Source of the DNA: Bradyrhizobium hipponense
Lineage (GTDB): Bacteria; Pseudomonadota; Alphaproteobacteria; Rhizobiales; Xanthobacteraceae
Assembly: GCF_008123965.1 (NCBI RefSeq)
Contig: NZ_VSTH01000099.1
Span: 1 to 64,000 of the forward strand
Reading direction: 5' to 3'
DNA: 64,000 bases
Under the pieces are notes generated by a model. It made no database searches and was not told the origin of the DNA. It saw only the letters and a program-made list of their open reading frames with translations. Both the position numbers and the translations under genes were made by a program. The first letter of the stretch is position 1. The number at the start of each line of letters is the position of its first letter. Below, piece after piece: positions 9,779 to 17,527 of the stretch.

Positions 9779-10803
9779 GCGGAGTCTCCGGCCTTCTTCT
9801 TCTTTTTGTCCTTGAACAGGTCCTCGCGCGCTTTGGCGGCGTCGTCGGACAGCTGCACCACCAGGCGATCGGGCAGGCGCATGTCGACCGCGAGGATGTC
9901 GCGGGAGAACAGCCTGTCGTCCTTGTCGAGCCTGGAAAGCGTCGCAAGGGCGTTGCCGACGTCCTGCTCGGGCAGGCGGATGTCGAGACCGTCCTTCAGC
10001 CTCAGGTTCCAGCGCCGCTCACCGACGTAGATCGCGGCTTTCGTCACCGAATTCACCTGCGGATAGCGCGCGAGCAAGGCCAGGAAGTCGCGAGCCTGCG
10101 TCTCGGCACCCTTGCCCACCACGAGCGGCAGCGACAGGAAGCGGCGGGACACGTAGGGCTCGAGCACGGCACCGTCGTCGGCGATCACGGAGAGCCGGCC
10201 GGCCTGCTGCCACAGCGCAAACGCCTTGCGCTCGGTGATCTCGATCATGAGCTGGCCCGGATACAGCTTCAGCACGGTCGCATCCGCGATCCAGGGATTG
10301 GCCTTGAGCTTGTCGCGGACGCCATCGGCGTCGAGGAACAGCAGCGAGGAGCGGCCGCTGACACCGCCGATCGCGAGGATCTCGTCCTGGCTGAGCTGCT
10401 TGCGGCCGTTGATCACGACGGAGGTGATGCGGAAGCCGGCCGAATTGGCCAGCGCGTTGCGGGCGTCGCCGACAGCTGTGACGAAATCCTGGAGATGGCC
10501 ACCCTTGACGATGCCGAAGCCGCAGCTTCCGATCAGCAGCAGCACGGTCATGCTGATCCCGACCCGGCGCGGCAGATAGCGCTCGACCAGCGCTACCATG
10601 CGCGGCGGCGGCTCGCGCTCGATGATGGGTTTGGCTCTGGTCTTGTTCCTGATCTTGTCGCTCGCGGCAGCGCGCCTTTCGTTGCGCTTCTGCTCCACCC
10701 ACTCGCGCAGAAGCACGACCGCTCCGACAGCGGCCGCCTTCAGGTCAGCTTGGGGCCTCAGCGATCTGAAAAGCGACCGGGTGAGGCTTCCTGCACCATC
10801 CAT
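9775..10803 (-). CDS. ftsQ: Cell division protein FtsQ
   Basis: FtsQ is a bitopic inner-membrane protein that links early and late divisome parts through FtsL and FtsB. The 342-residue product has a basic cytoplasmic N-terminus of roughly 85 residues, one membrane segment near residues 96-115 (VGISMTVLLLIGSCGFGIV), a POTRA region around VVINGRKQLSQDEI, and the periplasmic beta domain after it. It overlaps ftsA by 4 bases. A 349-base gap separates it from ddl upstream, wide for this cluster, so an internal promoter is possible there. Confidence 0.95.
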   Translation of the reverse strand: MDGAGSLTRSLFRSLRPQADLKAAAVGAVVLLREWVEQKRNERRAAASDKIRNKTRAKPIIEREPPPRMVALVERYLPRRVGISMTVLLLIGSCGFGIVKGGHLQDFVTAVGDARNALANSAGFRITSVVINGRKQLSQDEILAIGGVSGRSSLLFLDADGVRDKLKANPWIADATVLKLYPGQLMIEITERKAFALWQQAGRLSVIADDGAVLEPYVSRRFLSLPLVVGKGAETQARDFLALLARYPQVNSVTKAAIYVGERRWNLRLKDGLDIRLPEQDVGNALATLSRLDKDDRLFSRDILAVDMRLPDRLVVQLSDDAAKAREDLFKDKKKKKAGDSA

Positions 10804-11152
10804 TGCACGAGCTCGTCAACAGTTTGCCCGCGACATCACGCGGGTCCTGGCGAACATGGACGTCTCGGACTTGCCGGCCGGGTGCTGGTCTTCAGCAGAA
10901 GAAGCCTTTCCCCTTCAAAGCGTTCGCTGGAGGTGAGATCACCCGCAACAGCTCACGCGCCGGCAGCCAAAGCGCCATATGCGCCGCCAGCGTTAACCTT
11001 CGGCCTTCCTGGTAAACAAAAGGTAAAGTTCGTTAACGCGGAAAGCTTTTTGCCCCGCGCTGTGAGGCATTTATGCCGCGATATCCGGCATTTTACCGGT
11101 TTTGGCCGCCAAACCGGGCGGTTTCGGCCGTTTGGCCGTTAACCAGTCCTAA
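10804..11152 (-). promoter_or_regulatory. ddl-ftsQ gap with three GTTAAC sites
   Basis: No gene is visible. The stretch has three GTTAAC words (10992-10997, 11032-11037, 11138-11143), short inverted repeats such as TTTGGCCGCCAAA near 11101 and AAACCGGGCGGTTT near 11111, and a TGCCG/CGGCA hairpin near 11070. GTTAAC/TTAACC words resemble half sites of CtrA, which in Caulobacter controls ftsQA. The spacing here does not match the full TTAA-N7-TTAA site, so this is a suggestion of an internal ftsQAZ promoter region, not a mapped operator. Confidence 0.35.
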
Positions 11153-12139
11153 TTATTTCCTCACCCGCTGTTCGGCGAGCTCGATCAGGCCGCGCAGGAA
11201 GTCGACGAACGCGACGCCTTCGGCCTTCAGCGACTTGGGGTAGAGCGAAGACTTCGTCAGCCCGGGCAGCGTGTTGGTTTCGAGGTAGACCAGACCCTTG
11301 TCCGAGACAATGAAGTCCGAGCGCGAATAGCCGGTGCACGACATCGCGCGATGCGCCAGCATCGCCTGCTCTTTCAGCGCGGCGGTGACTTCGGCCGTGA
11401 AGCGGCCCGGGCAGATCTCCTGGGTCGACTTCAAAAGATATTTCGCCGCGTAGTCGAAATTGCCCTCGCCCGGAATGATCTCGATCGGCGGCAGCGCGAT
11501 GATCGAACCGTCCGGCCGCTCCAGCACGCCGCAGGTTGCCTCGACGCCGGCAATGTAGGGCTCGATGACGTACTCCTCGTGCTTGGCCGCATTGCGGACG
11601 GCGACGAGGTCCTGCCTGGCGTTGACGAAGATCAGGCCATAGCTCGAGCCGTCCCGCGCCGGCTTTGCGATCAGCCTGCCGTATTCGGCAAATGCCTCGT
11701 CGATCGTCTCGAGCGCAATGTTGGCCGGCGGCGTCACGCCACCGAGCGCGGCAAACCGCTTGGCCGCGACCTTGTCGAAGGCGAGATGCGAGGAGGCCGA
11801 CCCCGATCCGGTGAAGGCCACGCCGCGCGCCTCGCACGTCACCTGCAATTCGCCGTTCTCGGCGCGCCCGCCGTGCAGGCCGAGCACGAGCACGCGACCT
11901 TCCGCCTTGGCCTGGTCGAGCGCCTGCTCCAGCGGAATGCCGCGCGTGGCGGGCTTGAACTCGTCCTCGAACGGACGGGCATGATCGAGCAGCTGCTTGG
12001 ATTGGACGACGTGCACCTTGTCCTGCACGTCCCAGAACCAGAGATCGGCCTCGGGCAGCGCCTGATGCATTGCCTGGGCTGAAGCGACCGAAACCAGACG
12101 CTCCCGGTTGGAGCCGCCGAAGAGGATGGTGATTTTCAT
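11153..12139 (-). CDS. ddlB: D-alanine--D-alanine ligase (divergent)
   Basis: This ATP-grasp enzyme joins two D-alanines for the peptidoglycan stem peptide. The 328-residue product has the N-terminal GGSNRERLVS motif with Glu13, KPARDGSSYGL, and the metal-binding Asp275, Glu287 and Asn289 in YLETNTLPGLT. The start at 12139 fits the family; the frame reads upstream into repeat DNA. One oddity is residues 89-99, HGGRAENGELQ, where typical Ddl proteins have HGxxGEDGxxQG, so the conserved Gly and Asp are replaced. The dcw position between murB and ftsQ argues for a true Ddl. Another ATP-grasp ligase specificity cannot be excluded. Confidence 0.85.
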   Translation of the reverse strand: MKITILFGGSNRERLVSVASAQAMHQALPEADLWFWDVQDKVHVVQSKQLLDHARPFEDEFKPATRGIPLEQALDQAKAEGRVLVLGLHGGRAENGELQVTCEARGVAFTGSGSASSHLAFDKVAAKRFAALGGVTPPANIALETIDEAFAEYGRLIAKPARDGSSYGLIFVNARQDLVAVRNAAKHEEYVIEPYIAGVEATCGVLERPDGSIIALPPIEIIPGEGNFDYAAKYLLKSTQEICPGRFTAEVTAALKEQAMLAHRAMSCTGYSRSDFIVSDKGLVYLETNTLPGLTKSSLYPKSLKAEGVAFVDFLRGLIELAEQRVRK

Positions 12140-12160
12140 AGTCCGCGATCTCTCCAACTT

Positions 12161-12285
12161 ATCATTCCGAGGCGCGACGACGTCGCGAGCTATGATGCGC
12201 AACTGCGCATCGGAGAATCCATTTTTCCACCGTCTCTGCGGCCCGATGGATTCCGGGCTCTCGCTTCGCGAGCCCCGGAATGACG
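12161..12285. repeat. Intergenic palindromic repeat (CATTCCGGGG family)
   Basis: Arms beginning TCATTCCGAGGCGCG and ending GAGCCCCGGAATGA face each other across an inner segment with GATGCGCAACTGCGCATC and GATGGATTCCGGG. The element fills most of the 150-base gap between murB and ddl. A clearer copy with the same arms lies at 29939-30040. Confidence 0.7.
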
Positions 12286-12289
12286 GTGA

Positions 12290-13207
12290 TCATGGAATTC
12301 CAACCCGCTTGATTTCCCAGTGTAGCTCAATTCCGGAATTTGCCTTCACCCGTTCGCGCACGGTCTCGCCGAGCGTTTCGATGTCGTGCGCGGTGGCCTC
12401 GCCCGTGTTGATCAGGAAATTGCAGTGCATCTCCGAGACCTGCGCGCCGCCGACGCGCAGACCGCGGCAACCGGCGGCGTCGACCAGCTTCCAGGCGGAG
12501 TGGCCGGGCGGATTCTTGAAGGTCGATCCGCCGGTCTTTTCCCGGATCGGCTGCGCGGTCTCGCGATGGCTCTGCACTTCCGCCATGCGCGCGCGGATTG
12601 CTTCCGCATCCCTGAGCTCGCCACGAAAACGCGCGGAGGTGAAGATGATGGACGGATCGACGCCGCTGCTGCGGTAGACGAACTGCATGTCGGCGTTGGA
12701 GAAGACGTGCTTTGTGCCGTCGCGGCCGATGCCGGTCGCCTCGATCAGCACGTCCCTGGTCTCACCGCCATTGGCGCCGGCGTTCATGCGCAGCGCACCG
12801 CCGATCGTGCCGGGAATGCCGAAGTAGAATTCCAGCCCGCCAATATTGGCGCTGGCCGCGACTTCCGCCACGCGCTTGTCGAGCGCGGCAGCACCAGCCG
12901 TGACGACGTTGCCGCTTACGCTGGCGTCGCCGAACGCGCGCGGCCCGAGCCGGATCACCACACCTCCAATGCCGCCGTCGCGCACGATCAGGTTGGAGCC
13001 GACGCCGACGACGTAGACCGGAATGTCGTTCGGCAGATGTGCCAGGAAATAGGCGAGATCGTCCTCATCCGCCGGCGTGAACAGCACCTGCGCCGGCCCG
13101 CCGACGCGAAACCAGGTGAGCTCGGCGAGCGATTGGTTGGCGAGCAGCCGGCCGCGAAGCTCGGGTATCGCGGCCTTGAGATCGGGCGTGATGTCGGGGA
13201 AGGTCAC
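12290..13207 (-). CDS. murB: UDP-N-acetylenolpyruvoylglucosamine reductase MurB
   Basis: MurB reduces UDP-GlcNAc-enolpyruvate to UDP-MurNAc with NADPH and bound FAD in the cytoplasm. The 305-residue product has the FAD-binding segments VVGVGSNLIVRDGG (about 66-79) and FGIPGTIGGALRMNAGANGG (about 129-148). The catalytic Ser228 is in GGSTFKNP, and a glutamate near the C-terminus sits in ELHWEIKRVG. It follows murC on the minus strand across a 187-base gap holding a palindromic repeat. Confidence 0.97.
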   Translation of the reverse strand: MTFPDITPDLKAAIPELRGRLLANQSLAELTWFRVGGPAQVLFTPADEDDLAYFLAHLPNDIPVYVVGVGSNLIVRDGGIGGVVIRLGPRAFGDASVSGNVVTAGAAALDKRVAEVAASANIGGLEFYFGIPGTIGGALRMNAGANGGETRDVLIEATGIGRDGTKHVFSNADMQFVYRSSGVDPSIIFTSARFRGELRDAEAIRARMAEVQSHRETAQPIREKTGGSTFKNPPGHSAWKLVDAAGCRGLRVGGAQVSEMHCNFLINTGEATAHDIETLGETVRERVKANSGIELHWEIKRVGIP

Positions 13208-13242
13208 GAGATGCCCTCACGTGAGGGAGGCACCCTGTCCCC

Positions 13243-13350
13243 GTTCCCTCCCCCCTTGTGGGGGAGGGTCAGGGAGGGGGGTAGCCCCAAGCGAGATAGG
13301 AGTTCGTAGCTACCCCTCTCCCCCATCCTCCCCCACAAGGGGGGAGGGAG
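13243..13350. repeat. Intergenic palindromic repeat (CCCACAAGGGG family)
   Basis: Two long inverted arms, one around CCCTCCCCCCTTGTGGGGGA and the other around CCTCCCCCACAAGGGGGGAG, enclose GTAGCC...GTAGCTAC. Folded out, the whole element forms a large stem between murC and murB. It has no coding potential of its own. Confidence 0.75.
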
Positions 13351-13394
13351 CGCAGTTTGCCGTATGGCGGGCTGGGAGTCCTTCATCAGCATCG

Positions 13395-14798
13395 TCACCC
13401 CAGCGCCTTCAATTCGCCGGGCAGCGCATAGGCCCATTGCGTGATGTTGCCGGCGCCGAGGCAGACGACGAGATCGCCCGATGTCGCGAGACCATTGACG
13501 ATACGCGCGAGATCCGTCACTGCCGGCAGCGCGATCACTTCGCGGTGTCCATGCGCGCGAAGGCCGGCGACGAAATGGTCGCGGTCAATGCCTTCAATCG
13601 GCGCCTCGCCTGCGGCATAGACATCGGCGACGATCACGGCATCGGCATCGTTGAAGCAGGTGCAGAATTCCTCGAACAGCGATTGCAGGCGGGTGTAGCG
13701 GTGCGGCTGCACCACGGCGATCACCTTTCCGCTGTAGGAGTCGCGCGCGGCCTTCAGGACAGCCGCGATCTCCACGGGGTGATGGCCGTAGTCGTCGATG
13801 ACGGTAATGCCGTTCCACTCGCCGGTCTTGGTGAAGCGGCGCTTGACGCCGCCGAAATTTGCAATGGCGCTGCGGATCTTGTCATCCGGGATGCCGAGAG
13901 CATGTGCGACCGCAATCGCCGCGGTCGCATTCGACGCGTTGTGCCGGCCGGGCATCGGCAGCGCGAGGTCGCCGATCTCATGCGTTGTGCCGGCCTTGCG
14001 GTCGCGGATCACGACCTTGAACTTCGAGCCGCCGCCACCGGCAGTCAGGTCGAGCAACCGCGCATCCGCCTGCGGATTCTCGCCATAGGTGATGATGCGC
14101 CGATCCTCGATCTTGCCGACGAGGCTCTGCACGATCGGATGATCGATGCACATCACGGCAAAGCCGTAGAACGGCAGGTTCTCGACGAAGCTGCGGAATG
14201 CGTCCTGCACGGCCTCGAACGTCTTGAAGTGGTCGAGGTGCTCGGGGTCGACATTGGTAACGATCGCGACTTCGGTCGGCAGCTTCAGGAACGTACCGTC
14301 GCTCTCGTCGGCTTCCACCACCATCCAGCCGCCGGCGCCGAGGCGCGCATTGGAGCCATAGGCATTGATGATGCCGCCGTTGATGACGGTCGGATCGAGG
14401 CCGCCGGCGTCGAGCAGCGTCGCGACCATCGTGGTCGTGGTGGTCTTGCCATGGGTGCCGGCAATGGCGACGCAGCTCTTCAGCCGCATCAGCTCAGCCA
14501 GCATCTCGGCGCGGCGCACCACGGGAATGCGCTGCGCGCGCGCCGCCATCAATTCCGGATTGTCGCGCTTGATCGCCGAGGACACCACGACGACGTCGGC
14601 CCCGTCGACGTTCTCGGCCGCGTGGCCGACTGAGACTTTTGCGCCCTTCTTGCGCAGCCGATCGAGATTGTAATTGTCGGAGGCGTCCGAGCCCTGCACG
14701 GCATAGCCGAGATTGACCAGCACCTCGGCGATGCCGCTCATGCCGATCCCGCCGATCCCGACGAAGTGGATGGGTCCGATCTCGCGCGGCAGTCTCAT
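13395..14798 (-). CDS. murC: UDP-N-acetylmuramate--L-alanine ligase MurC
   Basis: MurC adds L-alanine to UDP-MurNAc, the first of the four ATP-driven amino-acid ligations of the peptidoglycan precursor. The 467-residue product starts with a nucleotide-binding fold, HFVGIGGIGMSGIAE. The ATP-binding P-loop GTHGKTT is at residues 114-120. The Mur ligase middle domain contains VVEADESDGTFL, and DDYGHHPVEI is in the C-terminal domain. It is 123 bases behind murG on the same strand. Confidence 0.98.
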   Translation of the reverse strand: MRLPREIGPIHFVGIGGIGMSGIAEVLVNLGYAVQGSDASDNYNLDRLRKKGAKVSVGHAAENVDGADVVVVSSAIKRDNPELMAARAQRIPVVRRAEMLAELMRLKSCVAIAGTHGKTTTTTMVATLLDAGGLDPTVINGGIINAYGSNARLGAGGWMVVEADESDGTFLKLPTEVAIVTNVDPEHLDHFKTFEAVQDAFRSFVENLPFYGFAVMCIDHPIVQSLVGKIEDRRIITYGENPQADARLLDLTAGGGGSKFKVVIRDRKAGTTHEIGDLALPMPGRHNASNATAAIAVAHALGIPDDKIRSAIANFGGVKRRFTKTGEWNGITVIDDYGHHPVEIAAVLKAARDSYSGKVIAVVQPHRYTRLQSLFEEFCTCFNDADAVIVADVYAAGEAPIEGIDRDHFVAGLRAHGHREVIALPAVTDLARIVNGLATSGDLVVCLGAGNITQWAYALPGELKALG

Positions 14799-14921
14799 GC
14801 TCTGTTCCCTGACCTTGCCGCCTGCGAAGGCGGCATTTGGCGAAGGTGACGGCTCAAATCAGCCGCGTGCCCTTGTATTGGATGCCCCGCTTTAGAAGGC
14901 GATGACAAGGGCTTTTTCGCG

Positions 14922-16022
14922 TCAGATTCCCGCAACTTTGATCACGAGATCGGCGAGCCTCTCGGCAGCATCGAGCCGCCCCGCCCCCTTCGCCGCCACA
15001 GCCATCGCCGCAAGGCGCACCGGCTCGGCGGCGAAGCCGGAGATTTCCGCGGCAAGACGGTCCGAGGTGAATTCCGTCTGCGGGATGCGGATCGCGCCGT
15101 CGACCTTGGCCAGCACGCCGGCATTGGCGAACTGGTCCTGATCGATCGAGCCGGGCAGCGGCACCAGGATCGAGGGCCGGCCGATCGCGGCAAGCTCGGC
15201 AACGGTGCCGGCGCCGGAGCGCGAAACCACCAGATGGTTGGAGGCGAGCCGCGCCGGCAAATCCGTGAAGAACGGCGCAAGCTCGGCATTGATCTTGAGC
15301 CTGTCGTAGACCGCACGCACGCGCGCCATGTCCTCGTCGCGCACCTGCTGGGTGAGGATCAGCCGACCCCACAGCGCGGGCTCGAGCCGCTCGATCGCAC
15401 CGGGCACGATGTCGGCCATGATGCGCGCACCCTGGCTCCCGCCGACGACGAGCAGTCGCAGCGGGCCGCTCGCTTCGGGCGCAGAATATTTCACCGCGGC
15501 AGCCGCGAGGATCGCTGGCCGCATCGGCGTGCCGACCGTCGTGGTTTTGCCGGCAAGCGCCGGATCGCGGTCGAGCACGCCGGGCAAGGACGTCGCGATG
15601 GCGCGGACGCGACTTGCGAGGAAGCGGTTGGCGCGGCCGAGCACCGCATTGGCGTCGTGAATGATGCCGGGGACGCCGGCGAATTTCGCCGCGACCAATG
15701 GCGGCAGGGTCGGATAGCCGCCGAAGCCGACGACGGCGACCGGCTTCAGACGCTTGATCAGACCATAAGCAGACAGCGTGCCGGCGGCGAGCGTGAGGCC
15801 GGCATAGGCGAGCTGGAGCGGGTTGCGCCCGCGCGCAGTCTCGCTTGCGACGACGTCGATCATGTCCTTGCTGAACAGCCCGCTGTAGCGCAGCGCGCGC
15901 TCGTCGGTGACGAGGCGCACGCGAAAGCCGCGCCGGATCAATTCGACGCCGAGCGCCTCGGCCGGAAACAGATGGCCGCCGGTGCCGCCCGCGGCGAGAA
16001 GAATCAGGGGAGACGTGTCCAT
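14922..16022 (-). CDS. murG: Lipid II synthase glycosyltransferase MurG
   Basis: MurG transfers GlcNAc from UDP-GlcNAc to lipid I on the inner face of the cytoplasmic membrane. The 366-residue product has the glycine-rich loop GGTGGH at residues 12-17, a second loop VVGGSQGA, and the UDP-GlcNAc-binding stretch VSRSGAGTVAELAAIGRPSILVPLP. The start at 16022 was chosen over 16073 because the upstream residues come from a palindromic repeat. It sits between ftsW and murC as in most dcw clusters. Confidence 0.97.
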   Translation of the reverse strand: MDTSPLILLAAGGTGGHLFPAEALGVELIRRGFRVRLVTDERALRYSGLFSKDMIDVVASETARGRNPLQLAYAGLTLAAGTLSAYGLIKRLKPVAVVGFGGYPTLPPLVAAKFAGVPGIIHDANAVLGRANRFLASRVRAIATSLPGVLDRDPALAGKTTTVGTPMRPAILAAAAVKYSAPEASGPLRLLVVGGSQGARIMADIVPGAIERLEPALWGRLILTQQVRDEDMARVRAVYDRLKINAELAPFFTDLPARLASNHLVVSRSGAGTVAELAAIGRPSILVPLPGSIDQDQFANAGVLAKVDGAIRIPQTEFTSDRLAAEISGFAAEPVRLAAMAVAAKGAGRLDAAERLADLVIKVAGI

Positions 16023-16048
16023 GGAGACGCCTTTTACAAGGTCTTTCT

Positions 16049-16134
16049 CGTCATTGCGAGCGAAGCGAAGCAATCCAGACTGCCTCTGCGGAGACAGCCT
16101 GGATTGCTTCGTCGCTTCGCTCCTCGCAATGACG
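16049..16134. repeat. Intergenic palindromic repeat (CGTCATTGCGAG family)
   Basis: Inverted arms begin CGTCATTGCGAGCGAAGC and end in the complementary GCTTCGCTCCTCGCAATGACG, with CAATCCAG and CTGGATTG inside. It fills the 116-base gap between ftsW and murG. A second member of the family lies at 27626-27712. Confidence 0.8.
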
Positions 16135-16138
16135 AAAA

Positions 16139-17290
16139 CTACGCGTAGCTGCGCATCGCCTCGGCGTGGCCACTTGCCTCGACCTCGGTGCGCGGGCGCA
16201 GCCGGGTCAGCGCCAGCATCATGCCGACGCCGTAGGCGAGCGACACGATCGAGGAGCCGCCATAGGAGATGAAGGGTAGCGTCATGCCCTTGGCGGGGAT
16301 GAGCTGGAGGTTGACGGACATGTTGATCGCAGCTTGAACGCCGAACAGGATGGCAAGCCCGGAAGCTGCGAAGCGCGAGAACATGTCCTCATTGGCATAG
16401 GCGCGCGACAGCGTGCGGATGACGACGAAGGCGAACAGCGTCAGCATGGCGAGGCACAGGATGATGCCGAACTCTTCGGCCGCGACCGCGAACACGAAAT
16501 CAGTGTGGCTGTCCGGCAGGCTGCGCTTGGCAATGCCCTCACCCGGTCCGAGCCCGAACCAGCCGCCGTTGTAGAAGGCCTCCATCGCGGTATCGACCTG
16601 GAAGGTGTCACCGGAAGCCGGATTCATGAAGCGCTTGATGCGGCCTGCGACGTGCGGAACGAACAGATAGGCGCTGAACAGGCCGGCGGCGGCAGCGCCC
16701 GCAAGGCCGAACACCCAGATCATGCGCATGCCCGCGATGAAGAACAGCGAGCCCCACACCATCAAGACCAGCATGGTCTGGCCGAAATCCGGCTCCATCA
16801 CGAGCAGCGAGACCAGCATCAGCAGCAGCACCAGCGCCATCGAGGTCGCCGGCATCTCAGGCCGCCTGGTCGATTCCGCGAAAAGCCAGGCCGCGACGAC
16901 GACGAACGAAGGTTTGGCGATTTCAGAGGCCTGGATGTTGACTCCGAGCAGCGTGATCCAGCGCCGCGAGCCCTTCACCTCCGGGCCGATCGCGAGCGTC
17001 AGCACGATCAGGATGATGCTGGCCGCGAAGATGATCAGCGCCGAGCGGCGGATCGCGCGCGGCGACAGGAAGGAGACGCCGACCAGCACGATGCAGGACG
17101 GCAGGAGAAACAGCACGTGGCGGCTGAAGAAATGGAAGGGATCGAGCCCGATGCGGGTCGCAACCGGCGGGCTCGCCGCCAGCGACAGGATGACGCCGGT
17201 GAGCATCAGCGCCAGGATGGCGCCCATCAGCGGCTTGTCGACGGTCCACCACCACTCGGAAAAGGGGGTGCGTTCTTCACGGGAGAGCAT
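16139..17290 (-). CDS. ftsW: Septal peptidoglycan polymerase FtsW
   Basis: FtsW is a SEDS-family glycosyltransferase that polymerises lipid II at the septum together with FtsI. The 383-residue product is a multi-pass membrane protein. It has the SEDS features GSLFFIAGM, MEPDFGQTMLVLMVWG, the large periplasmic loop with GGWFGLGPGEGIAKRSLPDSHTDFVF, and the closing PFISYGGSSIVSLAYGVGM. The start at 17290 (MLSREERTPF) was chosen over the far upstream 17407. It follows murD and precedes murG on the minus strand. Confidence 0.97.
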   Translation of the reverse strand: MLSREERTPFSEWWWTVDKPLMGAILALMLTGVILSLAASPPVATRIGLDPFHFFSRHVLFLLPSCIVLVGVSFLSPRAIRRSALIIFAASIILIVLTLAIGPEVKGSRRWITLLGVNIQASEIAKPSFVVVAAWLFAESTRRPEMPATSMALVLLLMLVSLLVMEPDFGQTMLVLMVWGSLFFIAGMRMIWVFGLAGAAAAGLFSAYLFVPHVAGRIKRFMNPASGDTFQVDTAMEAFYNGGWFGLGPGEGIAKRSLPDSHTDFVFAVAAEEFGIILCLAMLTLFAFVVIRTLSRAYANEDMFSRFAASGLAILFGVQAAINMSVNLQLIPAKGMTLPFISYGGSSIVSLAYGVGMMLALTRLRPRTEVEASGHAEAMRSYA

Positions 17291-17402
17291 GGGCGGCCGC
17301 TTTCGGACAGAGGTCGGTCCATTGGTCGCCGAGGTTGGTTTACGGGTGGTTAATGAGATAAGGATCTTTAGAGGTAGCTTGCGTCGCCCACCACAAATGC
17401 GC

Positions 17403-17500
17403 GTCATACCCCGCGAAGGCGGGGTATCCAGTGCGCCGCGGCTTCACGGCTCAAGCACCGCCTCTGGAATACTGGGTCACCCCCCTTCGCGGGTGACGAC
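17403..17500. repeat. Intergenic palindromic repeat (ACCCCGCGAAGGCGGGGT family)
   Basis: A left hairpin ACCCCGCGAAGGCGGGGT and a right hairpin GTCACCCCCCTTCGCGGGTGAC flank a spacer with CAGTGCGCCGCGGC, in the 237-base gap between murD and ftsW. It is a two-hairpin element similar in plan to the other repeats but with a different sequence. Confidence 0.65.
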
Positions 17501-17527
17501 AGAGAGAAATGAGAACACAGCGTACCC

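Noticed and set aside
13077..14633. A 518-codon plus-strand open frame opposite murC
   Set aside because: It shadows murC, whose motifs are intact. Similar long shadow frames lie opposite ligA, murF, MATE and emrA and were left out for the same reason.
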